Part shown: in pieces, positions 12,276 through 24,159 of the stretch | Layout of the letters: each line of letters opens with the position of its first letter | How positions within the stretch are numbered: the first letter of the stretch is position 1 | From: Allodiplogaster sudhausi | Taxonomy: Eukaryota; Nematoda; Chromadorea; Rhabditida; Diplogasteridae | Reading direction: 5' to 3' | NCBI GenBank assembly: GCA_945643635.1 | Contig: CALZFC010000356.1 | Location: 2,437,001-2,501,000 of the forward strand | Length of the DNA: 64,000 nt | Translations under genes and position numbers: made by a program | The notes under the pieces: generated by a model | Told to the model about the DNA's origin: nothing | Database searches by the model: none | What the model saw: the letters and a program-made list of their open reading frames with translations, nothing else

Positions 12276-13266
12276 CTATGCCCTTGACGCAGTTGGAGCC
12301 TGTTGGGCTTTCGACGTCGCAGACACGTGGTCCATGTAGCCTGCAGGGGGGGGGGGAAAGAAGAATGAAAGCATATCGTTTTTCTAAGAAATAAAAGAGA
12401 TTTGTTGTTCACCTCGACGAGCACAAAGATGTTCACCGTAGGTCTCAACCTTCGAGCGGTTTCGTATTTAAAAGAAACAACAATATTTGTTTACCATTCA
12501 TTTACACTTTTCTCAGTACGTATGAATCTAATAAGAAAAAAAGAAATAAGAATATGAAGTGAAAGCGAAGGACGAACAATCAAATGTTGAAGGCTAACGG
12601 AAATAGCAGCTTCTGCTTGCTCTTCGGGGATGCGTTGAGCATTCGAAATGAAATGGAAGAGTCTCCCTCTCATGTCCTCCCGGGAATGCCTGACGGGAAG
12701 AATAGTCGTGGACGAGTCGGATGGCTAGGTCGGAGCTCCTCTTCAACTCCTCTATGCTCCGCTTCTTCATCTCTGAGCTGCTGATCCCCGTCGCCTCTCC
12801 TATACCACGCAACTCCATCTTATGTCGCTGAAAGAGAGCAGAGGTTAAGAGAGACGGTGAGAGAGCAGAAGAGTGAGAGTGTGGGTGAAAGAATAAGAAA
12901 GAAGCAGACCCGACTCATTCCCTTCGCCAGGCACTTTGCAAATCGGCAGGCCTGGCAATGATTCCTATTAATCCGGTCGATGACGCATTTCTTCTCCTTC
13001 ATGCAGTCGTACTTTAGAGTCACACGCCGAGCGTCCGAAGAAACTCTAAAGGAAAAATTTCCTACAGGGAGATATGCGAAAAATAAGAGAGGGAGAGGGA
13101 GAGATAAACAGAGAGAGATAGCGAGAGAGAGAGAGAGAGAGAGAAAGTAAGACAGGGAGAAAAATCAGGTTTAGGGAAAGAAGAGAGACACTTTGAAGTC
13201 TTCACAGGACTGCACTCCATGGTGGTATCCGTTGGCCCAGCCATCAGAGACTGCACAGGTCTTCTT
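12276..13266 (-). pseudogene. Nuclear hormone receptor, damaged DNA-binding domain
   Basis: Nuclear receptors are DNA-binding transcription factors with two C4 zinc fingers. The exon starting at 13266 encodes finger 1 (CAVSDGWANGYHHGVQSCED), with the second ligand Cys replaced by Ser and the fourth by Phe. The next exon (about 13050-12910) starts SFFGRS, as the P-box should, then needs a frame change (about 4 extra bases) to reach an intact finger 2, YDCMKEKKC...[10 protein letters not shown]. Exon 12835-12600 ([14 protein letters not shown]...) needs another shift to reach FISNAQRIPEEQAEAAIS, which joins in phase to 12449-12413 and 12340-12276 (stop TAG). Ser-rich open frames at 13.4-13.9 kb may be its N-terminus. 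Probably a pseudogene; otherwise two indel errors. Either way the two lost zinc ligands are unusual. Confidence 0.65.
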
Positions 13267-13812
13267 CTGGAGAGTGTTAAGAGGAGAGCGAAAGGCATCT
13301 CCGCCAGGCATCCAAAGCCAAATATTGCTAATATTTTCGATTGTATGTCGCTTACACTCGATTTAACCAGGAAGAATTACTGAAAATTTATCCTGTAAGT
13401 CGACTTTTAAGCTATGATAACCTCAAAAGGCGTTCCAGACAGTTGATTGCAGAAAAGATGAGGTTGTGAATGGAAGAAAGGAGGATGAGCCAGGTTGGGA
13501 AAGGGTGGATTGAGTGGGATGGAAATGGAATGGGAAACGGGAGGGAAGGAGAAGTGGGCAGAGAGAGGCCAGACATTCGAAAAGGAATCAGTGGACGAAG
13601 ATGGCGTTGACTGGGTGGAGGTTGAGGAGAGGGCACTGGGGAGGGAAGAGGAGCCAGAGGAGAGAGAACACTCTCTCATGATGAAGGAGAGAGGAGACAG
13701 AGAAAGAGAAGGAATTTAGAGCAGGAAGGAAGAGTAGAAGGGGAGGCTGCCAGACTCTCGTGGCCCGAATCCCGTTTCTCCAGTTTGATCTTCCCATACA
13801 CTGGGCATCTCG

Positions 13813-13843
<31 letters not shown>

Positions 13844-14107
13844 GCTCTCTGCTTTCTTCACTGCGACCGCGCCCTCTCCAATGCTGAAAATCCACATAAT
13901 CTGGCTCATAAGATTTTACAAATATTGCCGTTCTTGTTACTGAAAATAGTCTGTAAATAATAAAGGGCAAAATAAATGAACGTGAGGATCTCCGGGGGTG
14001 GAAAGATGTGAGATGAAGAAGGACTAGGGAGACGTTCTATCCAATTCCAGGCAGGCAGAAGAGAAAGGGATATATATCTTTAATACATAATTTAATACAT
14101 ATATATG

Positions 14108-14277
14108 TCATAGCATCCTGAGACTCTCCTTCGCTTCATCCGAAGTGCCTCCATGGACTGAGAGGAATTCGTCATGAGCGCGGCAATGTGGGCAGGATTG
14201 TTTCTGAAGGTGCCTCAATCACTCATACGCTTTCTCTCTCTCTCTCTCTCTTTCTCTCTCTTCATACAAAGTTTTCA

Positions 14278-14322
<45 letters not shown>

Positions 14323-14528
14323 CTATCTATATTAGGACAAAAAAAAGTATGCTGAGTAGATGAAAGATGAAGGAACATGATAGGAGCGAAGGACTTGTCA
14401 GAACCTCGGACAGCCACTGAAAGACGAAAGCAGCATGGGCTGCAGTCGCAGAGGGTGACGAAGCGCGCGTTGCCTGCCAGGTCCTCCAGGTAGACCACGC
14501 AGGAAACGAAGTTCTCCTGCTTGGTCGC
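14108..14528 (-). CDS. Small RING-like zinc-binding protein, 3' exons
   Basis: Two exons (14528-14418 and 14203-14108) join in phase 0 across a GT-AG intron. They read ENFVSCVVYLEDLAGNARFV, then LCDCSPCCFRLS joined to KQSCPHCRAHDEF, ending at TGA. The spacing of C-x-C...CC...CP-x-C resembles the second half of a RING finger of the kind found at the C-terminus of some E3 ubiquitin ligases; the assignment is by pattern only. 5' exons were not located. The intron holds CT/GA microsatellites, and a hAT remnant lies just upstream. Confidence 0.5.
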
Positions 14529-14559
14529 CTGTCGTGTGGGAGTGCATGGGACTTGGGAA

Positions 14560-14642
14560 CGCCCATGGGAAAAAAATCCAAAATCACGGCCGGGCCGGGC
14601 CAAGCCAAATAGTGGGGCCGGATTTTTGTTTTTGATCATCTC
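14560..14642. mobile_element. Remnant of a family B hAT MITE
   Basis: A short GGCCGGGCCGGGCC block followed by TTTTTGATCATCTCTG matches the terminal sequence of the hAT family at 59.8-63.5 kb. The other end is missing. Confidence 0.5.
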
Positions 14643-14649
14643 TGCTTCG

Positions 14650-15480
14650 GAAATTGCGCAACAACGCCGTTTCTTATCAAAAAACCGGCCAGACCGAGCA
14701 ATAATAAAATAGTGCGAGGAAACGGAAAGAGCGAATAATTTTTTTTCAAACTTATAATTAATTATTCCACATTTTCAACAGCATTGGATAAATTTTCGAT
14801 TTTTGCTTCTTTTAGTTCCAGATTATATTATTACTGAATTTGAATCCGAAGACGACAAATCGTAATATACTCTTTAAGAGCATTCCAGAAAAAAAATGTA
14901 TGAAAACTCCTTCAAAGTTCCTTATTGGTTGAAAACCAGTCGAGTACATGAGCAAATGTTACACCTGCTTTCAAAATTTAAAAATAGTTGTGAAAAAAAC
15001 AACAACAACACAATAAGGGCAGCCAATTGAATGCCAATTGAAAAGAGGAATCGAATTCACTGGTTGACATTCAGGTAAAACGTCTCCTGTGAAAGAGATG
15101 GCTCGGCTGGCTCTCGCTTCATGTTCTGGCTTCGATGGCCAAGTCGACTTCATCCGAATCGCAGCGACAACGAACACATGGGATTGCATTGCAATTTAAT
15201 TTCACTCGGTTTTTAACTCTCCGGTTACATATTGATGAAATTATTTGGGAACTCGGCACAAAGTTTAAAATTTAATAGTATACTCGCTAAACAACATGAA
15301 TTTGTATATATTTCAATGTCGTAATACATAGTCGTATTTATGTATTTTGTCGAAGTCCAAAATTTCGAAAAGAAAAAAATTTACCTATTACTCTTCCGAA
15401 AAAATTTCTTGTGGTACACACCGTTAATTGTTTTTTTTCTAATCGTTGAACCAACTATGACTTTTCTTTTATTAACTTTC
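14650..15480. other. AT-rich interval, weak coding hints
   Basis: Mostly AT-rich. On the minus strand, 15190-15100 reads IPCVRCRCDSDEVDLAIE in one frame, which could be an exon, but no partner exons or convincing splice sites were found. Confidence 0.4.
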
Positions 15481-15488
15481 CCTTTTAG

Positions 15489-15592
15489 TGTCCCCGTTCC
15501 TGGCTTGCAGCCGTCTTTTGTGGACCTGAATCAAGACAAAGAAGAAGAAGAAGATGATCGAGCCAGCCAAACCTTCAAATCAATTCCATAAA
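15489..15592 (+). CDS. Possible terminal exon, acidic tail
   Basis: After a CCTTTTAG acceptor at 15488 the plus strand encodes VPVPGLQPSFVDLNQDKEEE followed by an acidic run and QTFKSIP, then TAA, with a polyadenylation-like AATAAA near 15655. It looks like a last exon, but no upstream exon on this strand was identified. Confidence 0.3.
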
Positions 15593-15669
15593 AATTTTTT
15601 TTACTTTTTTCCTGAATTTATAAGTGTGAAAAATATATACCTACTTCTTTATTGTAATAAAAAAATTTC

Positions 15670-16038
15670 TAAGCGAGAAAAAAGTCAATAAAGTGAGAAG
15701 GGATGGAGTAATGTGAAAAAGAAGAGTAGAATTTAGGATATTCACAAGTGACGACAAAAAAAGAGAGAAGAGCTGAGAGCATGACGGGAAACCAGCCGTC
15801 CACTGCGATGACAAGCGTAGAAAGTGAACGAAGCACCCCTATCACAATCAGATATTTGTATTCCTGAACTTTCGCCAGTAGCCTATTAAGATTTAAATTT
15901 TCATTTCTATATCTCAACAAAATGCAGCGCAGTGGCTTCAGACGTGCATCGAACTCGCCTCCCAGCGCAGCAAGCCCAATAATTCAAGCATTCATAGTAG
16001 TTGAAGAAGGCATTTTCCGACTCCCAGACTAGCTCCGA
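15670..16038 (-). CDS. Possible membrane/Cys-rich exons, unknown
   Basis: Two overlapping open frames are seen. One (from a CTAG acceptor near 16038) is Cys-rich: ENAFFNYYECLNYWACCAG. The other, about 15950-15670, contains two hydrophobic stretches (YLIVIGVLRSLSTLVIAV and MLSALLSFFVV) like transmembrane helices. They cannot both be used. No family is recognised. Confidence 0.3.
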
Positions 16039-16757
16039 TCGATTCTTCGCATCGGAAAGCACTTAAAACGCACTTTTGAACAAAACCCAACCTGGCCGAT
16101 TTTGGCTATATCCGCGGCCTTTTTGATTCTCTCCCAAATCGCGTTATATGTACATACATACATAGAGATATGTACAAACATACATATAGAAAGAAAGATC
16201 GCACAACAGAAGATACAGGTTCATTTAAGTTTCGTTTTTCTCTTTAATTGCTTGATAGTTTGAATTTGCACCAATTCAAATCGATTTTCTTAAAATGTGT
16301 GCAATGTTGGTATTTTTTTTATAGATATTTTAATTTCTGTTTCCTTGAGCGCCTAATTTCCCGAATAGTTTATATTCATTGTGTTTTAATTCACATTTTT
16401 AACGGTTCCTTAATAAATATCTCATGTGTGAAATGATACGTGTAGATATTACTATCTACAAAACAGTTCAGCTTCTTATGTTCCTCTTACACAACAATGC
16501 AAAGAATCGAAGAGTTCATCAAGCAGATCAATAAGCAGCACAATTAAAAGCAGCACACAAATAATAACGGCGTCAATGTTCAGTGGTTGAAGGTGGATGA
16601 AAGTGAAGAGAGACGGAGTCAACAGGGACGGGACTTAGGGCCCTTTCCCCCGCCCCTCTGCCGTCGGCATATCATGAACTCACTCTTCTAAACTCGGGAC
16701 ATATTTCGAAAGGTCATTTGTATCTTATGTATTTTAATAGAAAAAGAGAATGGTAAC

Positions 16758-18247
16758 GAACAGTTTGTTGTGCAATATCCACATGTCTTTTGACAGTACT
16801 CCCGATAAGTATCACAGACGCCGTCCCGTTGAAAATTGACGCAACTGAAAAAAAAGGAAATTATTCTCAATTTAAAGGTTTAAAGGTGCCGTGAAGAGCG
16901 ATTGGGGCGTGAACATGGAAACGCATTTATGTAATTTGGAAATTGAAATTTGCCGTGTATTCATTGAATCTATTAGAATGGATACGTCTAAGGGCTGCCT
17001 ACTGCCTGGGCACCATCATTCTTTCCACATGTCGCAATGACTTTTTTTGTGTTGCCTTTCCTATGGAATGCTCGACCTTATACGTGTAGGAAGAGGTTGC
17101 GACGAATTAGAAAATGACTATCAAAGGAATGAAGTATACAATTAAACATATTCGTGTGAATGGAAAATAATTTTAGTGCACTCGCCACACTTTTTTCTCC
17201 GAGAACTTTCCCGTACCATTCAAGATTTTCTCCAGGAAGTTTTCGGGACCGGTGCGGGAATTCTGCAAGTTCTCGCCCCGCTCCCGGAATTTGTTCCATA
17301 GAATAAAGACGCTGCTGGTTTAGGAAAGAAAGGCTTCCCCCGAAAAAACATTCAAACGAATAACATTAGTAAACCCTGCCAACTCCTGGCAGTGAAAACT
17401 GCAACCGAATTCTCTCTACAACTGCCACTTTAGTAAATAATTAAACTAATGTAAGTGTGCATTATTTGTAAAACTGACTTACATATAATAGGGACTTAGG
17501 TCGTTGCAGTCCGAAATGGTAGTAGTCGTTGAAGAAGTGGTGTCGGTGGTTGTTGAGGGGGTTGTGGTGATGGTGGTTGTGGTGGTTGTAGTCGTTGTTG
17601 TGCTGTTCGTTGACGGGGGCGACGTTGAAGAAGTAACAGCACAAGACGAATCCTACATAAAGGCAATAAATCGCATTAAAATTTTGTCTGTAATTCCTTT
17701 TTCACCTCTGATCAATAAAAAGGAGTTTGCAGCTTATTTTAACGGCTCATCGTTCAAAATGTGTCTCACCTCGGACGGATCACAACAGTATCGATTGGCA
17801 TTGCAGAGCGAGTCATGAAGAAAGGCTCGGCATTCGCGATCGGAAGTGCAACCAAACTAAAAATTAAGTGTAGTAGCAGCTCAGATTGAAAGAAAGAAAT
17901 ATCTATAAAAACAACAGTAAAAATTAGTTTCAAATGGCTTTAAACAATGACTGCCAGAAAACTTTAAGTATAGATTCAAATTTCCTCGACCAATTTCTAA
18001 ATGCGCAAAAGTGCGAAGAACCGTTATGTGTAAACAGCTAAGAATAAGAGAATTTGCAAAGCAACACTACACCATTTTGTACGGGCAATACATCTTGTGC
18101 CAATATCTTTCCTTCTAAAAAATAAAATAATTTAGCGATCTATGATTCTGTCGTGAATACAAAAAGAGAATAAAAACTTACACATGATGTGGAAACACGG
18201 TGTAAGAGCAGTAGGGTTAAGAAGAGGAGTGCAGACAACCTCTGCAT
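16758..18247 (-). CDS. Secreted Cys-rich, Thr-rich protein with ShK domain
   Basis: Five exons join with consistent phases: 18247-18182, 18114-18073, 17856-17770, 17652-17483, 16844-16758. The start is clear: MQRLSALLFLTLLLLHRVS is a signal peptide. Next comes a Cys-rich module with CC (FGCTSDRECRAF...NRYCCDPSE), then a mucin-like Thr/Ser/Pro linker with a run of Thr, then a six-Cys ShK-type domain (SDCNDLSPYY, CVNFQRDGVCDTYREYC, CGYC). ShK domains are very common in nematode secreted proteins and are often linked by Thr-rich spacers. The Thr run is encoded by a GTT/GTG-like microsatellite at 17530-17610 on the plus strand. About 150 residues are covered; a short final exon (acceptor near 16693) is uncertain. 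This is one of the few undamaged genes here. Confidence 0.85.
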
Positions 18248-18639
18248 TTCTCGCATCAAAGGCGAAGTACCTTCCAACGGGGTAGATGACGACAAGAGGA
18301 AATGGGCGTTCCTTAGAGAAGTGACTGAAAAGAAACCAAAGGTGAGTGTATTGCGGGTTTCAATAGAAAATGAAAGTAGGTACAAACCAATCGAAAAAGT
18401 GTGATAGGTGCGTGATCGGTTGAGAGTTCCTTCAATGTCGTCAACAGTTTTTATTTCCATTTGGGAACAAATGTGATAACCTTCCTTTGAAAGAGACGAA
18501 GTGAATTTGCTTATCGGCACTAAGGTTTTGAACGTCTTCTCATTGCTTTCTACAACAGTTCAGCGAGTTTCACCGATACAAATCAATATGAATTGCTTAA
18601 TATTGACCAATTATATAGCGTTTCAATAAAATATTTTTT

Positions 18640-18895
18640 TGCATAGTGTCCAGCTCGGGTCGGTTAGAATCTGCATCACCAAGGACATGCACAAAAAAAA
18701 TTATGCTAAGAGCATTCCTTTTAATTTGTAGAAGGAAAAGCTTTAGAAAAAATAATGAACAAGTGAATAAAGTTGTGCATCTCACATGCAACCGGTCGGC
18801 CTGGCTGGAGAACATCGGGCCCAAGAGGGCCTGCGAGCCGGCTCACCTTTTTTGGGCCCGGCGCCGCCAGGGCCCTGGGAAGTTGTAATCCGGGC
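18640..18895. mobile_element. Degenerate family A hAT MITE fragment
   Basis: The AT-rich core (TTTTAATTTGTAGAAGG...AATGAACAAGTGAATAAAG) and the GGGCC-rich right part (ACATCGGGCCCAAG...GGGCCCTGGGAAG) align with the intact copy at 56224-56629. Both termini are eroded. Confidence 0.6.
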
Positions 18896-19235
18896 AAGTT
18901 GAATCTTTTTTTTTCGAGAGATATTTTTCGCTGATGTTTTGCGACCAACACGATGAACATTCATTTCTAATGATGACATCCTTTTCTCAAATTCCGGTAA
19001 ATAAACGAATTACAGTAATCACGAAGAGCCAGGGAGGAGGAGACTGACATGGAATGTCATGGAAAACACAATGACAATGGCTCAACTACCCCGAGCGACT
19101 ACAGCTTATTTTTGTTTACATTATTAATTCTATTCATTTTTCACACTCTCACTATTCTTAGTGATTATCCCCGTGCAGAATCAATACTGCTCCTTCGATG
19201 CCGTTTCTGACCTATTATGTGACACGGTGCAATAA

Positions 19236-19605
19236 ATATTATTATTCTTATGAACATGGCATCATCACTGCTTCCTTCTTTCCTTGATCATTTGTTGTAG
19301 AGTCTTGTTCGCACCTGTTTTTATCTTCTGATGAGCAATGATGATTTGTTGTTCTGATAATTCGTCCGCATTCTTTCTGTTTGTCCTGTTTATAACTTTT
19401 GTCATTCTTGTTTCTCCCGCTCTTTATCTCGCTGTTCCTCTTTCGCGCTCACCTCTCTCTCTCTCTCTCTCAATCTCTCTCTCCCTCTCTCTATCTCTTT
19501 CCATCTCTCTCGTTCTCTCGCTCTCTCACTCTATGGACACAAGCTCGTCCTCTTATTAATTGTTCGCAAAGAATTGTATTGATGTTTACAATTTTATTAT
19601 CAATA
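19236..19605 (+). repeat. Left member of an inverted repeat flanking the secreted-protein pair
   Basis: This stretch reappears in reverse complement at about 23585-23930, including the CT microsatellite, ATTTGTTGTAGAGTCTTG-type blocks and the GTCCTCTTATTAATTGTTC block. The two copies lie on either side of the paralogous genes at 21.0 and 22.8 kb. Confidence 0.75.
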
Positions 19606-20195
19606 TTAACTTTAACTTCATATACGCACACCGTAGTGAGGCGTGGTGGTGAAATTTAGTTCAGTGGAAATAAAAATGAAATGACCTATCCGACCGAGGC
19701 GATCCCTTTTATACTCGAGAGTTCATTCGATTTTAATCACGTGACAGCTTAATGCACATCGTGTCACGTTTTCCCGTACTGAGTCGAATCTTCTCTTTCA
19801 TCTCTTGACTCTACAGTTCGTGTGGTCATGCCTTCTCTTCTGCCTTCCGGTAAGCAATCTTGGCAGCTTTCCATTCTCCCCCTGCCACTATCTCTCTCTC
19901 TCTCTCTCTCTATTTTTTCTCCTTCATTTCCATTCACACAATTTTCAATGTGAACTCTTTTCGATCTGGCCTTTATTTTTCTTTCTTTTTCTCAATCTCT
20001 TTATCTTTATCTTTTTCTCTCTTTCTCCATCTCTCTCTCTCTCTTTAACTCTTTCTCTCTTTCTCCATCTCTCTCTCTTTATCTCTTTCCCTCTTTTTCC
20101 TCCTCTTTGTCTGTCTTTATCTCTTTCTCCTTCTCTGTTTCTCTCCCTACCTTGCTCCCTGCCCACTCTTTTGTTATACTAGATCGTTGATATTC

Positions 20196-20242
<47 letters not shown>

Positions 20243-20765
20243 ATGGGGGAGGCAGAAATTATTGAATTCAAGCTGCATATGAATGAGAGGAACCTGATTT
20301 GTAAGTTGGGTCTCAATGAGTTTGAGCAGTTACGCTAAAAGTGGAAAGATGGTGCAGTGCACTCCTTCTGTTAGTTTCGAACTATTATTTTAAAGAAGCA
20401 GCGAACAATTTTCATAGTGCATTCTTTACAGTTTGATTGCGTGAGAACATTTCTTTTAGTTTAGAGCACGCACTTTCCAGTGCCCGGACTGATGAAGATT
20501 TCGGTGTCATGAGGTTTCTCGTTCTTCATTTTCCCTCTCTCTCTTACTCTCTCTCTCTCTCTCTGTGTCTCATTATCTCTCTATCTCTTCTCTCTATCTC
20601 TTCTCTCTCTCTCTTGGTCTCTCTTCCTCTATATCTCTCTTTTATCTCACTCTTGTTCTCTCACTCTCTATCGTTCTCTTTCTCTTCTCAGATCTCCTTT
20701 TCTTCTCTATTTCTCTTTCCACTCTCACTCGCTCCCACTGCTATCTCTGCCTTTGCACTCTCTCC

Positions 20766-20805
<40 letters not shown>

Positions 20806-20980
20806 TGCCTCGCTCTCACTTTCTCTCACTCTTCACATTATCCTCTCTCTCTCATCACTTTGAGAAGAAAAACTAAATAATAGACAAAGATGGCGCACAA
20901 AAGATGATCAGTTCCTTCACTTTTTTTTCTTAGAAAAAAAAAGTGAATAGGCAAAAAAAATTTTGCCGGAATAATTGTAG
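19606..20980. other. CT-rich tracts and duplicated promoter-like block
   Basis: Long TCTCTC arrays at 19880-20160 and 20530-20850 and GA at 20200-20240. Positions 20275-20400 resemble 22243-22375 (AATGAGAGGAA.CTGATTTGTAAGTTGGG), the region upstream of the second gene. Open frames in the CT tracts are not treated as genes. Confidence 0.6.
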
Positions 20981-21299
20981 TGTGGCGCCCGGCAAGGCGA
21001 AGCGCCAGGTCCTGCTGTCCTCCTCTGGCCTGAGTCTCTCCGGTTGGCCTTCCCTCGGCTACGGCAGCTGGCCCTATGCGTCGTACGGCTACGCCTCCTA
21101 CCCTCAGCTGCAGCAGCAGTACCAGGCCATCCAGGTCGCCCAACCCGTGCAGACGACTGTCCAGGTCGCGCAGCCTATCCAGCTCGCCGCCGCCATCGTC
21201 AATGCTGCGCCCGCCGTCCACTACGTCGTGGCACCCGCCGTCCAATTCGCTGCTCCTCAGCCCTCCAACACCAAGATCTCCGTCATTCAGCGCGCTTAA
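20981..21299 (+). CDS. Paralogue of the secreted Gly/Ala/Tyr-rich protein, 5' end missing
   Basis: One exon after a TAATTGTAG acceptor, entering in phase 2 like exon 2 of the paralogue at 22957. It encodes a KAKRQ basic site, a Tyr/Gly segment (GWPSLGYGSWPYASYGYASY), Gln/Val/Ala repeats (QVAQPVQTTVQVAQPIQ) and a C-terminus SNTKISVIQRA, the counterpart of SDTKIAIVNRH in the paralogue. No signal-peptide exon or TATA box is visible in the CT-rich DNA upstream, so the copy is either 5'-truncated or has a distant first exon. Likely role: structural or surface secreted protein, if expressed. Confidence 0.6.
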
Positions 21300-22680
21300 A
21301 TATGGAATCCTGATCTCGCACGATTATAACTTGAAGAATAAACCGATTAAGCATGCATTATTTTCCGTGTGGATTTGCACGCAAAAATCAACTGCTGCTG
21401 AAAAAGGGTGCTACCTTGAAATGGTAAAGTGATATACTTCTTTCTATGAATTTATATAGAAACATTTAATACTATATAGTTTACAACAGAACAGCATAAA
21501 TAGATATGTTAAATAGTTGTTGCAATCTTGAGCGACTGGAACATCTGATCACGAGGTATTTTATTGCTGATTAACATGTGAAACTAATAAAGCGCTGGCC
21601 ATTTAAGCATTGTCATAGTATCCCGTCTTTGTAGCAATTAAAACATGCATCTTTTATCATATCTATGTCTTTTAAATGATATAAAATAATATTCATTTGT
21701 TTCATCATCAGCAGATACAATGTATGTAATGTATGTTTCAGCACATCATGTTGCTATAGATCACAGATTCTTCGCCCTCTCGAAAGAAGGCTTCTTTCAC
21801 ATTCCCGCTCTCCCTAGCCAGAAATACTACACGGCACTTTGTTCCATTCAATTGCTGCTAAAGATGCCCCACTCCCAATGGTGCACTGTGTATATCCAAG
21901 AGGATTCCAATGTGCTTAGACTTTATATTCAACTCCTTCTGCTAACAATAAGAATCAAATGTGCTTGGAAAGAGACACGATGAAAGAATACTTCTTGGAA
22001 AAGTAAAGACAAGCTCAAAAAATGAATTATCCAGCCGTAATGCGATATTGTGAGAGAAGAATTTGAAAATTTTATTATCAAGCATAGAGAGAGGAAGGAA
22101 GGGATGTGAGAGAGAAAGGAGAGAAAAAGAAAGCAAATCTAAAGTACGTAATCATCGGTTCTTGCTTCGGAACAAATTCGCTGCGGCAGAAAGACTGAAC
22201 TGAGAATTCCATGGTGCATGAATTAAGGTTCCCCTAGCGGAGAAATGAGAGGAAACTGATTTGTAAGTTGGGTCAAAAGGAGTTTGGCGGCGGCAGTTAC
22301 GCCAAAAGTGGAACTGCTGCCCTCAAACTTTGGTGGTGCAGCGCATTCATTCTGTGAGTTCGAAAATTATAATTTCTGCCTATTTCACGCTTTCTCTCTC
22401 TCTCTCTCGCTCTCTCTCTCTCGCTCTCTTTCTCTCTCTCGCTCTCTCTCTCTCTCTCTCGCTCTCTTTCTCGCTCTGGCTCGCGTTCTCTCAGCAGAAG
22501 AGACGTAGAATAGAGTGAGAGGGAAGAGAGTGAGAGAGAAAAAGGAAGAAAAGTAAGAGAAGGAAAGAGAGTCAGAGAGAGAGAGAGAGAGAACGAGAGG
22601 TGCAACCGCAGAGAAGAAGAGCGAAACTCTTCATCGCTATGACGCGGCACCGGCTCTCTCATCACCTTTTGCCATATGGC
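21300..22680. other. Intergenic, with CT/GA tracts and promoter duplicate
   Basis: No gene recognised. 22243-22375 duplicates 20275-20400; 22390-22480 and 22560-22595 are CT and GA tracts immediately upstream of the promoter at 22690. Confidence 0.55.
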
Positions 22681-22689
22681 TGGTTGCCT

Positions 22690-22699
22690 TATATAAAAG
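22690..22699 (+). promoter_or_regulatory. TATA box of the secreted-protein gene
   Basis: TATATAAAAG lies 58 bases before the start codon at 22757, and the sequence between is compact, consistent with a core promoter and a short 5' leader. Confidence 0.7.
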
Positions 22700-22756
22700 G
22701 CCAGGTTTGCCAGATGAACAGCATCCTCTCATTTCTCTCCTCCCAACTACTCTGAA

Positions 22757-23422
22757 ATGGCTCGCTTCCTTCTCTTCGCCGCCGCTAGCATCGCTCTTTC
22801 GTTCGCAACGTAAGTGTCAATTTGTACTTTTTTTGTCTAATTTGCATGTTACTTATATATTTTTCTTTCTCATAAAATTAATTTTTAAAAAACCTAATTA
22901 AATATACACAACAGAAAGAAAATAAGAATAAGCCAAATACCTCCACCCTCTTGCAGCCCTGAGAAGCGTCAGATTCTAGTCTCCCCCGGCTTCGCCGCTC
23001 CTGCAGTCGCTACAGTAACCGCGTCTCCCATCTATTCTACCGTAGCCGCGGCGCCTGCCTTCGCGACCGTTGCCGCGGCGCCCGCTGTCTACTCGACCGC
23101 CTCTTCCGCGTACAACTACGGTCTCCCGTACTATGGCGGACTCGGCTACGGTGGTCTCGGATACGCGGGCCTTGGCAATGCCGGCCTCGGATATGCCGGC
23201 CTCAGCAACGCCGGCCTCGGATATGCCGGCCTCGGCGGCTATTCCGGCCTCGGCTACAACGCCCTCCCCGCCTATGGCTACTCCGGCCTCTCCAGCTACC
23301 CCTGGACCTCGTCTGCCGTCGGCAACCCCTACGTCAACTCAGTCGCCACCGTGACCGCATCGCCCCTCATTGCCGCCGCCGCGCCCTCGGACACCAAGAT
23401 CGCCATCGTCAACAGACACTAA
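22757..23422 (+). CDS. Secreted Gly/Ala/Tyr-rich protein
   Basis: Two exons, 22757-22809 and 22957-23422, joined at a GTAAGT donor and CTTGCAG acceptor, give 172 residues. The first exon is a signal peptide (MARFLLFAAASIALSFAT); then a PEKR basic site, Ala/Val-rich repeats, and a tandem 7-9 residue GLGYAGLGNAGLGYAGLSNA array, ending SDTKIAIVNRH. Composition resembles nematode secreted structural proteins (cuticle, eggshell or mucus type), but no defined family is recognised. TATA box upstream and a paralogue 1.7 kb upstream on the same strand show a local tandem duplication. Intact frame. Confidence 0.85.
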
Positions 23423-23584
23423 GTGTGTACTCCTTTTTAGGCATCTCCTAAGATCCCATATGGGGGCGTTGACCAACTCCTCCACATTCCAACGACAACC
23501 TCATGAGAAACCTCACGAATTGATGCATCTCAATTGTCTTTCATCTCCACTGCAACTTCTGCAATGCACAGAAGTCGCTAATAA

Positions 23585-23930
23585 AATTGTAAACATCAAT
23601 AAAATTCTTTGAGAACAATTAATAAGAGGACGAGGTTGTGCCCATAGAGCGAGAGAGCGAGAGAACGAGAGAGAGAGAGAGGGAGAGAGATAGAGAGAGG
23701 GAGAGAGAGGTGAGTGCGAAAGAGGAACAGCGAGATAAAGAGCGGGAGGAACAAGGATGACAAAAGTAATAAACAGGACCAATAGTAAAAATGCGGACGA
23801 ATTTATCAGAACAAGAAATGATCATTGCTCATTGTCAGGAGATGAAAACAGGTGCGAACAAGACTCAACAAATGATCAAGGAAAGAAGGAAGGAAGCAGT
23901 GATTCGGCCATGTTCATAATATACTCGCGA
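23585..23930 (-). repeat. Right member of the inverted repeat
   Basis: Reverse complement of about 19236-19605, including the GAGAGA tract. It overlaps the 3' flank of the secreted-protein gene. Confidence 0.75.
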
Positions 23931-24159
23931 AAAGTACTAAAAATATTGTTTTAAATTGTATCATTTAAAATACCGAGTATATCGACTTGCCTGCGCTCGC
24001 AGGCATTTGATAAAGAAGATGACGATATCGGGGTCGCAAATTGGGAAGATAACGGTGAGCCGCCCGTGTTGTCAAGACTTACGCCTGCAAGGAAGCTTTT
24101 TTTTTAGCTAGTTGTATTCTAGAAAAAAATCGCTTAAAATTCTACAGTGTGCTAGCTGG

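Noticed and set aside
17078..17299. Minus-strand frame starting MEQIPGAGRELAEF
   Set aside because: The DNA consists of short CGGGAA/TTCCCG-type repeats, no splice sites fit, and it lies in an intron of the ShK-domain gene.
19339..20880. Several Ser/Leu-rich frames of 60-147 codons
   Set aside because: CT microsatellite translations; no start context, splice sites or conserved motif.
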